The position numbers and the translations under genes are program-made. DNA of 64,000 nt. It comes from Sphingomonas sp. J315. GTDB taxonomy: Bacteria; Pseudomonadota; Alphaproteobacteria; Sphingomonadales; Sphingomonadaceae. The stretch covers positions 868,001 through 932,000 of the forward strand of contig NZ_CP088296.1 in NCBI RefSeq assembly GCF_024666595.1, given 5' to 3'. The notes beneath the pieces were generated by a model. It ran no database searches. It saw only the letters and a program-made list of their open reading frames with translations, and was not told the origin of the DNA. Every line of letters starts with the position of its first letter. Within the stretch, counting starts at the first letter, position 1. Positions 1-7,300 of this stretch are shown here, piece by piece.

Positions 1-136
1 GCGCGAGCATTTCGGTCTTGCCGGCACCCGGACCTGCGGTCAGCGCCAGATTGCGTGCGATCTCCGTAGCGGCAGCCATCGCATTCGGCTCGAGCGTCAA
101 GCCGTCGGCAGGAGACCATCGCTCGGCCGAGATCAT
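1..136 (-). CDS. UvrD/Rep-like helicase, 5' fragment (GajB-like)
   Basis: Only the first 45 codons are in the window; the gene runs off the left edge. Its ATG overlaps the stop codon of the OLD-family gene (ATGA), so the two are translationally coupled. The visible protein ends in ALTAGPGAGKTEMLA, which is the Walker A loop of superfamily 1 UvrD/PcrA/Rep helicases, preceded by a short LEPNAMAAATE stretch like their Q-motif region. A UvrD-like helicase directly after an OLD nuclease is the arrangement of Gabija (GajA-GajB) and of class 2 OLD loci. The role in phage defence is inferred from this pairing. The helicase motifs further downstream cannot be seen. Confidence 0.8.
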   Translation of the reverse strand, partial: MISAERWSPADGLTLEPNAMAAATEIARNLALTAGPGAGKTEMLA

Positions 137-2070
137 TCTGGCAGGCCTTCCAGTGCGGTTTCAACATAGTCGATCAGCGCTGTCATAACTGCTGGCATGT
201 CGGCCGCTAGTTCCGCATCATCGAGCGCCGCCATCGCCCGGATGTGCCAAGCCGGCTTGCTGCCGATCTTGAACCTGCGGTGATAGGCATCGAACAGCTC
301 CAGCTGCTCGTCGGAGTACTGGCCATCAACTGTGTCGTGCTTCTTGCCAAGAACCGCCTTGAGCGTGCTTTCGTCCGGTTCCTCGCGCTCGTCGTCGTCA
401 ATCTTGTACACTTCCCCAAACGCTTCGATCATCATGAAGTCGAGATCAAGCGGAGAAGAGAAGAAGATTCCCCGATCTGCGAAATACTCGATCCAGTCAT
501 CGTCATCGTCCAGCAATCCCAGATCGCTGTCCCAGGCCGGAATGCCCGCGATATCGTCGTCGTCGATGCCGGCGTTTTCGATATCGCCGTATTTGAGGCG
601 TTGCTTCGCGGCATATTTGATCCGGCCCCAGCCCCCTTGATAGCGAGCAAGGTCAAGGTCGAGCAGTGTCGCGTGCGGAATGCCGAGCGCGTGCAGCAAC
701 CGCCAGAAATGATTGACGTGCCGACCGCCCAAGGGAACGATCGAAATCGACGCGTCATCGGTAAGAATCCCGCGCGCGCCGAGCAGCCGCGGCAGAACGA
801 CCTCCTCGCTGTCGCCTTCACCCAGGATCACGAACCGCGAGAAATACAGCTCCGGAAAGGCTTGTACGCCTTCGCGCACATATTTGGCGGCGTCCGCATT
901 TTGAGGAAGCACGACACGCGTAACGACCGTGCGGCGGTTGCCGTCGAGCCGCAGATAACGAATGGTCTCGGGCGCAACCCGCCGCAGAAGCGACGGCGCG
1001 TGCGTTGCCACGAGCGCTTGGGTATTCTGACCTTTGGCGAATTCGGAAACGGCACGCACGATGCGTCCCAGATAATGTGGCGACAGGCTGTTCTCCGGCT
1101 CTTCGACCGCAATCAGAGTGAAGATTGCGGGCCGCAGCTTATCGATATCGAACGCGCACAGCTCGCCTGCTAGCACCTTGTCGCTGATCTCGCGCATGGC
1201 GAGTACCAGCGAGATGTAGAGCAGCGACTGCTGACCGTCGCTCAACCGCGAAAAATCAACGAGAGGTTCACCGTGTCCGGGCGTGAACGTCAGGCTCAAA
1301 TGGCGAAGCAGCGTATCGATCTCGCTCTGCTCGAAGGAAACCCCGGGGTCGGCGAAGAACTGGCCCTTGTGCAGTTGGCTCCAGATCGTGGTCAGGGATT
1401 CGCCAATGCTTTCGATGGCGGCGTTGCCCGTCAGCGCTGCGGTGATCTGCGCGGTGAGATCGCCGATTGCCGCACGTTCACCGCTCCAGTCCGCCGCCCG
1501 CAATGCCCGGCCCAACAGCGCATTGGACGAGTAGGAGATATGATCGGAAGGATCGCGCCGAGCGGGCAGATAGTGCACCTGAATGGCATTGCGATCTTGC
1601 TTGGATGCGCGGCTTTCCTCGGTCGGCACCCCTGCATCGTCGGTTTTGGTCACATAGGTGAAGGTTTCCTCAATATCGCCATCCTGATCGAGCGTCGCAG
1701 CCAGACGGAAACGGACGCGCACAGCCTCATCATCGTCCACCATCAGCATGTGCGCGAAATTGCCCGGCACGGCGGGCATGGCGCCTTCGTCGTCCAGTTC
1801 GAGTTCGGGAAAGTCGAAATCGGCTTCGATCCAGAGCCTGCGCTCTTCCGGCGCGGCATCGGGTGCTTCATCGGTTGCAATGTGAAAATCCGAATGCCTG
1901 ATCTTGCGCAGCGCAGGATCGAGACTGAACATTCTTGCCAGCGCCTGCAGGATCGCAGTTTTGCCGGTGCCGTTAGGTCCGAGGATGAACGTGGTGTCGT
2001 CCAACCCGATCTCAGTAGCGACATTTCCAAAGCACCTGAAGTTACAGATGCGCAAATGCGCGAGCTTCAT
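133..2070 (-). CDS. OLD-family ATPase/TOPRIM nuclease (GajA-like)
   Basis: This 645-residue protein has an N-terminal ABC-type ATPase: Walker A GPNGTGKT near residue 32, a signature-like LSDGQQSLLYISL near 280, Walker B with LIAVEEPENSLSP, and the His switch VATHAPSLLRR. A TOPRIM nuclease domain follows, starting at FVILGEGDSEEVVLPRLL with its catalytic Glu, then the acidic LLDLDLARYQGGW. This is the OLD/GajA domain order. In Gabija the ATPase senses nucleotide depletion and licenses DNA nicking by TOPRIM; that role is inferred from the helicase partner downstream. The protein is somewhat longer than the Bacillus GajA I remember (under 600 residues). An IS element begins 31 bp upstream of the start, so the native promoter has been displaced. 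Confidence 0.85.
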   Translation of the reverse strand: MKLAHLRICNFRCFGNVATEIGLDDTTFILGPNGTGKTAILQALARMFSLDPALRKIRHSDFHIATDEAPDAAPEERRLWIEADFDFPELELDDEGAMPAVPGNFAHMLMVDDDEAVRVRFRLAATLDQDGDIEETFTYVTKTDDAGVPTEESRASKQDRNAIQVHYLPARRDPSDHISYSSNALLGRALRAADWSGERAAIGDLTAQITAALTGNAAIESIGESLTTIWSQLHKGQFFADPGVSFEQSEIDTLLRHLSLTFTPGHGEPLVDFSRLSDGQQSLLYISLVLAMREISDKVLAGELCAFDIDKLRPAIFTLIAVEEPENSLSPHYLGRIVRAVSEFAKGQNTQALVATHAPSLLRRVAPETIRYLRLDGNRRTVVTRVVLPQNADAAKYVREGVQAFPELYFSRFVILGEGDSEEVVLPRLLGARGILTDDASISIVPLGGRHVNHFWRLLHALGIPHATLLDLDLARYQGGWGRIKYAAKQRLKYGDIENAGIDDDDIAGIPAWDSDLGLLDDDDDWIEYFADRGIFFSSPLDLDFMMIEAFGEVYKIDDDEREEPDESTLKAVLGKKHDTVDGQYSDEQLELFDAYHRRFKIGSKPAWHIRAMAALDDAELAADMPAVMTALIDYVETALEGLPE

Positions 2071-2100
2071 CGGTCCATCCCCCGGAGGTTAGCAGTCTTA

Positions 2101-2938
2101 GGGTCGGGACTCATAACCACCATGTGACGGCTGCGGCGAGGTAGATGGCGCTGAGGAAGTTGGTGGCGAGCTTGTCGTAGCGGGTGGCGATGCGGCGATA
2201 ATCCTTGAGGCGGCAGAACATGCGCTCGACGGCGTTGCGGCCCTTGTAGAGCGTCTTGGAGAAGCAGCTTTTCCAGCGGCGGTTCGTCTTGGAGGGGATG
2301 TTCGGAACGGCACCCTGCCGCTCGATCAGGTCGCGGATCGCATTGCTGTCGTAAGCCTTGTCCGCGAGCACGATGGTGCGCGGCGCGAGATCATCGAGCA
2401 ACACATCGGCTGCGCGGCAGTCGGCGACCTGGCCACCGGTCAGCAGGAAGCGGAGCGGCCGACCTTCGCCGTCGGTGAGCGCGTGGAGCTTGCTGTTGCG
2501 GCCGCCCCGGCTGATCCCGATCGCCTGGACGAGCGCCCCCCCTTTTCCACCGCCCGCGGAGCGGTGCGCCTTCATATGCGTGCTGTCGATCAGGACCTCG
2601 GCGGGCGGCCCGCCTGCTGCCGCGAGCGTGACGAACAGCTCCTGCCACACACCCTTTGCCGCCCAGCGCACGAACCGGTTGTAGAGCGTCTTCCTCGGCC
2701 CGTAGCAGGCCGGCGCGTCGACCCAGCGCCCGCCCGACTTCACCACATGAATGATGCCGCTGATCACCCGCCGATCATCGACCCGCGCCACACCGCGCAC
2801 CTTGTCCGGCAGCAGCGGACGAAGCCGCTCGAACTGGGCTTCACTCAACCAAAACTCGCTCAAATCCACGCTCCTGCTGGCGCAGCGCATGAATCACATC
2901 CCAGCCGCCAAGGGAATCCCGTTTATGGGTCCCGACCC
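2101..2938. mobile_element. IS5-family insertion sequence, 838 bp
   Basis: The element is bounded by 16-bp terminal inverted repeats: the left end starts GGGTCGGGACTCATAA, and the right end read inward is GGGTCGGGACCCATAA, one mismatch. Each end abuts a TA dinucleotide (2099-2100 and 2939-2940), fitting the TA duplication of IS427-group IS5 elements. It encodes one transposase. It lies in the 5' leader of the Gabija-like operon and points the same way, so it either cuts the operon off from its promoter or supplies a new one. Confidence 0.85.
2111..2890 (-). CDS. IS5-family DDE transposase
   Basis: The 259-residue protein is a single intact reading frame. The N-terminus (LSEAQFERLRPLLP) carries the IS5-type DNA-binding region. 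The DDE catalytic residues can be placed in LIDSTHMKAHR (first Asp), VLADKAYDSN (second Asp) and NAVERMFCRLKD (Glu, with the R and K of the Y-2-R-3-E-6-K-type signature). It fills almost the whole element between the two inverted repeats. The start could be a few codons later, at the Val of VDLSEFW. Confidence 0.9.
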   Translation of the reverse strand: MRCASRSVDLSEFWLSEAQFERLRPLLPDKVRGVARVDDRRVISGIIHVVKSGGRWVDAPACYGPRKTLYNRFVRWAAKGVWQELFVTLAAAGGPPAEVLIDSTHMKAHRSAGGGKGGALVQAIGISRGGRNSKLHALTDGEGRPLRFLLTGGQVADCRAADVLLDDLAPRTIVLADKAYDSNAIRDLIERQGAVPNIPSKTNRRWKSCFSKTLYKGRNAVERMFCRLKDYRRIATRYDKLATNFLSAIYLAAAVTWWL

Positions 2939-3121
2939 TAGCACTGACTCATACTGCGCTGTGCGATCAATTATTTACGGCAATAACCTTGCGCGGACGT
3001 TCTGGGAACGGTCGCTTTTCGGAGTCAGCTTCTACAAGCTAACGCCCAGGGTCGGGTATCTCCGCGAGCGCTTGGAGCGACCGAATCGGTCGTTTGCCAC
3101 TTCGCTCAACGAGACGCCAAG

Positions 3122-3511
3122 TCAGCGTGGCGCCAAAGACTCAATGATCCGGCATGTTGAGACCGTCTCCTGGCTGCATTGATCGAGCATCTCTTGCAGT
3201 TCGCGGCGGAGCGCCCGCAAATCGGTGATCTTGCGGTCGATTTCGGACACGTGCTGACGAGCCACGGTATCGACTGCACTGCAAGACTGGTCCCGATCAT
3301 CTGACAAGGCGAGCAAACCGCGTATCTGATCGAGCGTAAAGCCAAGGTCGCGGGCGCGGCGCACGAAGGACAGACGGGCCAGTTGGGTTTGATTGTAGGC
3401 GCGATAATTCGTTGCAGTCCGAGCGGGCGCGGGAAGCAAACCGATCTTCTCGTAAAAGCGGATCGTTTCGATCTTGGTGCTGGTCGCTCGTGCGAGCTCG
3501 CCGATTTTCAT
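3122..3511 (-). CDS. MerR-family metal regulator (CadR/PbrR-like)
   Basis: A 129-residue MerR regulator, counted from the Met of MKIGELARATSTKIETIRFYEKIGLLP, which is the usual family start; an upstream in-frame ATG exists but overlaps the divergent promoter. The winged HTH is followed by the dimerisation helix and three cysteines (SCSAV, DQCSQ, STCRII) in the pattern of soft-metal sensors for Cd, Pb or Zn. It diverges from the cation transporter, and the operator between them has the 19-bp promoter spacing that MerR activators untwist. The metal is inferred from the operator and the neighbouring czc genes; Hg is less likely because a separate mer regulator exists at 25.8 kb. Confidence 0.88.
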   Translation of the reverse strand: MKIGELARATSTKIETIRFYEKIGLLPAPARTATNYRAYNQTQLARLSFVRRARDLGFTLDQIRGLLALSDDRDQSCSAVDTVARQHVSEIDRKITDLRALRRELQEMLDQCSQETVSTCRIIESLAPR

Positions 3512-3516
3512 GCCCA

Positions 3517-3549
3517 TTGACCCTCGAGTTACTACAGGGTCCATATAGC
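3517..3549 (+). promoter_or_regulatory. MerR-type promoter/operator of the cation transporter
   Basis: A -35 box TTGACC (3517-3522) is followed after 19 bp by a -10-like CATATA (3542-3547). The long spacer holds a dyad with arms GACCCT (3519-3524) and AGGGTC (3536-3541). The sequence ACCCT...CTACAGGGT is close to the CadR operator as I remember it. Over-long spacers with a centred dyad are the hallmark of MerR-activated promoters. The site sits between the divergent regulator and transporter genes. Confidence 0.75.
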
Positions 3550-3577
3550 CTGTCACATCGAGTCGTGCGAGGTGGCA

Positions 3578-4225
3578 ATGGCCTGCAATAGCTGTGCTTC
3601 GGACAAGTCCGACGCGAACAATGACCCCAAATGGCGCCGCGCTCTGTGGATCGCGCTGGTGGTCAACGCGACGATGTTCGTGGCCGAGATGATCGCCGGT
3701 GTCTCGGGCGGATCGAAAGCGCTTCAGGCCGATGCGCTCGATTTCCTGGGCGACGCGGCCAACTATGCGATCAGCCTCGGCGTTGCCGGTATGGCGCTCG
3801 GCTGGCGTGCGCGTGCCGCCCTGTTCAAGGGTGTGACGCTCCTTCTGCTTGGTACCTATGTGCTCGGCGCGACATTGTGGGCTGTGTGGGACGGACAGAC
3901 GCCGGAGGCCGAAGTGATGGGTGTTGTTGGCGTCGTGGCGCTGATCGCCAATGCCGGCGTTGCGTTGCTGCTCTACCGCTACCGCGCGGGCGACGCGAAC
4001 ATGCGGTCCGTGTGGATCTGCTCGCGCAACGATGCGATCGGCAACGTCGCCGTGGTCATGGCTGCTGTCGGGGTGTTCGGCACCGGGACGGCCTGGCCTG
4101 ATCTGATCGTGGCGGCGATCATGGCCGGCCTAGGGATCACCGGCGGTGTTCAGATTATCCGTCAGGCTAAGCGTGAGATTTCCGCGTCCGGGCAGCAGGG
4201 CATCTTCCGTCTGCAAGTCAAATGA
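3578..4225 (+). CDS. Cation transporter, CDF-like (short CzcD relative)
   Basis: This 215-residue membrane protein has about six hydrophobic segments. Conserved acidic positions lie in ADALDFLGDAANY (second segment) and SRNDAIGNVAVV (fifth), as in the metal site of cation diffusion facilitators. It has a Cys pair near the start (CNSCASDK) and lacks the C-terminal cytoplasmic domain of full-length CDF proteins. It probably exports Zn, Cd or Co from the cytoplasm by proton antiport; the substrate is inferred from the divergent CadR-like regulator and the czc operon downstream. The ATG at 3578 was chosen because GAGGTGG lies just upstream; a GTG at 3572 is in frame. Confidence 0.8.
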   Translation: MACNSCASDKSDANNDPKWRRALWIALVVNATMFVAEMIAGVSGGSKALQADALDFLGDAANYAISLGVAGMALGWRARAALFKGVTLLLLGTYVLGATLWAVWDGQTPEAEVMGVVGVVALIANAGVALLLYRYRAGDANMRSVWICSRNDAIGNVAVVMAAVGVFGTGTAWPDLIVAAIMAGLGITGGVQIIRQAKREISASGQQGIFRLQVK

Positions 4226-4424
4226 AAGATGAAGATGAAATACATCGGGCGTCTATACGGAATGAGTTCAGACCTTTGGCCAGGATATTTATGGTCTCAA
4301 GCGTTAACTCGAAATGCCGACAGTTCGATTCACTTTCGTCGGCGATATGATACGCTATATCAACTTCGTTGGCGCGCACTTTGCAGATGACAACCCGGCC
4401 ACGAAAGGATAACGCGGCATCGCG

Positions 4425-4766
4425 ATGATCCGTCTGTTCACCTTGATGCTTTGTGCGTTTGCGCTGCTGTCGATCGGCACTGCGCCGGTCGCGCATGCCG
4501 TGGAGCGGTCGATCTGCGTCGAGATGGCTCCCTCGCTGCCGGGCGTGGATGTGGATCACGCCGATCAGAACGCGCCGGAGACCGGCAAGAGCGACCAGAA
4601 CATCGCGCATCAGCACGGCGGCTGCCACGGCCACCATTTCGCGTCGCTTGACGATGCCGCCGTGACAGCGACGCTAACCTCACATGAGAATATTCGTGAT
4701 CGCGGCCCGGCGAGTGTGCTGGTCGCGGCCGCGCCCGACGCCGCGTTGAGACCTCCGCAAGCCTGA
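4425..4766 (+). CDS. Small periplasmic His-rich protein (CzcI-like position)
   Basis: A 113-residue protein with a signal peptide (LTLMLCAFALLSIGTAPVAHA, cleavage expected after AHA) and a mature part containing HQHGGCHGHHF, a likely metal-binding stretch. It is the first gene of the czc operon. The second czc operon (gene at 47781) starts with a comparable secreted His-rich protein. In Cupriavidus the gene in this position is czcI, but sequence similarity to CzcI cannot be judged by eye, so only the position and composition are claimed. The 199 bp upstream hold no gene and presumably the operon promoter; no convincing -35/-10 pair was found. Confidence 0.6.
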   Translation: MIRLFTLMLCAFALLSIGTAPVAHAVERSICVEMAPSLPGVDVDHADQNAPETGKSDQNIAHQHGGCHGHHFASLDDAAVTATLTSHENIRDRGPASVLVAAAPDAALRPPQA

Positions 4767-4826
4767 CGCCCCTCCGCCGCGGGCCGATGCCCGGCGGCTG
4801 TTTGTGGCTGTCAGGAGTGTTCCATC

Positions 4827-6104
4827 ATGAAGTCCATCTACGCGGCGCTTCTCGCCGCGGCGTCGTGCGCAGGGATTGCGCAGGCGCAAAGTTCGACATC
4901 GTCCGCGCCGGTCTCAGCTGGCGAGACGCTAACGCTTGACGAAGCGTTGGCTCAGGCGGGCGCGATCGCGCCGGCCAACGAAGTGGCGGCGCTCGGCATC
5001 GAAGCCGCCGAAGCGGGTCGTGTAGTCGCTGCGTTGCGACCGAACCCGACGCTCAGCGCCGATGTCGAGAATGTAATCGGCACCGGCCCGTACAAGGGCA
5101 TCAACGAAGCCGAGACAACGATTGCGTTCGCGCTTCCGCTTGAACTCGGCGGTAAACGCCCAGCACGCATCGCAGTAGCCGACGCGCAGACGGCGCGCGC
5201 CAAGATCGACGCAGTGATCACGCGAGCCGACCTCAGGCTACAAGTCACACAAGCGTATATCGAGGCGGTCGCCGCTGAACGAAGGCTGACGATCGCGCAG
5301 GACCAGCTTGGGGTCACGCGCGAAAATTTGCGTATCGCGCGCGACCGGGTCGAAGCCGGGGCGAACTCACCCATCGATCAGCAGCGCGCTGCCCTGCTGG
5401 CGGCAAACGCGGAAGCAGAGCTGGAGCGTGCACAGCGCAGCGTCGAGGCGAACCGATTAGCGCTCGCCCAGTTCGTCGGCGCCAGCCGGCCCGGTGCCCT
5501 GGACCAGCCGTGGTTCGATCGTATCGACAACGTTCGGGCGGGTCCTGCGACACCGGCGAATGCGGATGGTACGTTGGCGCTCGCAGCCGCAGGTGCCGAC
5601 GTCGCCACCGCCGATGCACAACTTCGCCTCGCGCGCAGTCAGCGCATTCCCGACCTGACGGTAAGCGCGGGTACGCGCCGTCTTCAGGCCAGCGGCGACA
5701 TGGCGATGGTCTTGGGCGTCTCGGTGCCGCTGCCGGTGTTCAACAACGGCCGGGCTGCCGTGGGTCAGGCTACGGCGCTGCGCAACCAGAGTGACGCCAA
5801 GCGGCGAGTGGCCCGCTTCGAGGCTGAACGTGCGATCACCGCGGCGCGCGCCGACCGCGATCGGGCGGCGGCAAGCGTGCGGGCGTCTGGACCGGCACTC
5901 GGTGCCGCACAGGAAGCCGCCCGCATCGCACGCATTGGCTATGGCGAGGGCAAGTTCGACCAGCTGGTCTTGCTAGAAGCCGAACAGGCACTGCTCGATG
6001 CCCGCACCGCCGCGGTCGATGCGCGCGCACAATATCATGATGCCGAGGCGCGTCTCGCCCGGCTGACAACACCGGCTCTCACGCCGGTGCAAACGGGGAA
6101 TTGA
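4827..6104 (+). CDS. czcC: CzcC-like outer-membrane efflux protein
   Basis: This 425-residue TolC-type outer-membrane factor has a signal peptide ending near GIAQAQS and two long coiled-coil regions typical of the family (repeats such as TLDEALAQA near residue 37, and AEQALLDARTAAVDARAQYHDAEARLARL at the C-terminus). It is the outer-membrane channel of the CzcCBA heavy-metal efflux pump, exporting periplasmic and cytoplasmic Zn/Co/Cd. It lies 60 bp after the His-rich gene and is followed 2 bp later by czcB. Confidence 0.88.
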   Translation: MKSIYAALLAAASCAGIAQAQSSTSSAPVSAGETLTLDEALAQAGAIAPANEVAALGIEAAEAGRVVAALRPNPTLSADVENVIGTGPYKGINEAETTIAFALPLELGGKRPARIAVADAQTARAKIDAVITRADLRLQVTQAYIEAVAAERRLTIAQDQLGVTRENLRIARDRVEAGANSPIDQQRAALLAANAEAELERAQRSVEANRLALAQFVGASRPGALDQPWFDRIDNVRAGPATPANADGTLALAAAGADVATADAQLRLARSQRIPDLTVSAGTRRLQASGDMAMVLGVSVPLPVFNNGRAAVGQATALRNQSDAKRRVARFEAERAITAARADRDRAAASVRASGPALGAAQEAARIARIGYGEGKFDQLVLLEAEQALLDARTAAVDARAQYHDAEARLARLTTPALTPVQTGN

Positions 6105-6106
6105 CG

Positions 6107-7297
6107 ATGAAGAAGCTCGTAAGCGGGGCTGCGGCACCGCTCGTCCTGGCGATGCTGCTGGCAGGTTGCTCAGGTAACGAAGATGCCGCCAACAACAGCG
6201 CGGCCGTGGGAGCCGGTGCAGAGGCTAAGGATGATCATGGCGACAATGAAGCCGCCCACGGAGAAGGCGAAGGCGAAGAAGGCGTCATCACGCTGACCGC
6301 GCAACAGATTAAGGCTGCGGGCATCGAGGTTGTCCGGGTCTTGTCCTCCGGCGGCGGCGCGCTGACGCTCCCCGCGACGATCGAGGGCGATCCGCAGGGG
6401 ACACAAGTGGTCTCCGCAGCGATCGGCGGTCGCGTCGTCGCACTCAACCGCAATCTGGGCGACGCCGTCGCGCGCGGCCAGGTGGTCGCCGTGATCGAAA
6501 GCCGTGAAGCCGCGTCGCTCAGGGCCGAGGTCGAAGCGGCGCGAGCACGTTCGGCGCTCGCCCAATCCAACCTGCGGCGCGAAGACCGGCTGTTCAAGCT
6601 TCGTGTCTCGCCCGAACGCGATCTCATCGCAGCTCGCACCGCGGCGACTGAGGCCAGTATCGCACTACGCCTTGCCCAACAGCAGGTCTCTGCGGCTGGC
6701 GTCGGCGGTGGCCCACTCAACCGCATCGGTGTCGTCGCGCCGCTTGGCGGGCGCATCACCGCACGACCGGTTGTGCTCGGCCAGACCGTTGCGGCAGATG
6801 CCGAGCTGTTTCGCGTCTCCAATCTGTCGCTCGTCGCAGTAACGATTTCGCTTTCACCGGCCGATGCCGCGCGCGTGCGGGTTGGCACGCCGGTCGAGGT
6901 CAGCGCGGGTGGCCGCCGCTCGGCTGCAGTGCTCAGCTTCGTCTCGCCAGTGCTCGACGAAACGACGCGCCTGGTCGCCGCCATCGCGCTGATCGACAAT
7001 CGTGCCGGCCAGTGGCGTGTCGGCGAACCGGTGTCCGCCATATTGAATTTGCCGGGCGAAGGGGGCGGCGCGGTCAGCGTGCCGACTGCCGCAGTCCAGA
7101 CGGTCGAAAACCGCAACACCGTGTTCGTCCGCACCGCTACCGGATTTCGCGCGCAGGCGGTCACGCTGGGCGCTCGCGGCGCCGGCACGGTCACAGTCAC
7201 GTCCGGCCTCACCGGCCGCGAGGAAGTCGCCGGTAATGGCAGCTTCACGCTCAAGGCAGAGCTCGCCAAGGGCGAAGCCGAGCACGGAGGGCATTGA
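6107..7297 (+). CDS. czcB: CzcB-like periplasmic adaptor lipoprotein
   Basis: This 396-residue RND membrane-fusion protein has a lipobox (LAMLLAGC), so it is probably anchored to the inner membrane by its N-terminal Cys. An acidic, His-containing linker (DDHGDNEAAHGEGEGEEG) follows and may bind metal. The lipoyl/barrel-sandwich parts are seen as GGRVVALNRNLGDAVARGQVVAVIESREAA and VVAPLGGRITARPVVLGQTVAADAELFRVSN. The start is ATG 6107; TTG at 6101 is a weaker choice. The adaptor links CzcA to CzcC. Confidence 0.87.
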   Translation: MKKLVSGAAAPLVLAMLLAGCSGNEDAANNSAAVGAGAEAKDDHGDNEAAHGEGEGEEGVITLTAQQIKAAGIEVVRVLSSGGGALTLPATIEGDPQGTQVVSAAIGGRVVALNRNLGDAVARGQVVAVIESREAASLRAEVEAARARSALAQSNLRREDRLFKLRVSPERDLIAARTAATEASIALRLAQQQVSAAGVGGGPLNRIGVVAPLGGRITARPVVLGQTVAADAELFRVSNLSLVAVTISLSPADAARVRVGTPVEVSAGGRRSAAVLSFVSPVLDETTRLVAAIALIDNRAGQWRVGEPVSAILNLPGEGGGAVSVPTAAVQTVENRNTVFVRTATGFRAQAVTLGARGAGTVTVTSGLTGREEVAGNGSFTLKAELAKGEAEHGGH

Positions 7298-7300
7298 TCC

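Noticed and set aside
244..2127. Long plus-strand frames (309 and 284 residues) opposite the OLD nuclease
   Set aside because: They mirror the minus-strand gene, which has clear Walker and TOPRIM motifs; the translations are low-complexity and without domains.
3078..3092. Terminator after the CadR-like regulator (stem CGACCGA/TCGGTCG)
   Set aside because: Perfect 7-bp dyad but no T-run on the minus strand; not strong enough to call.
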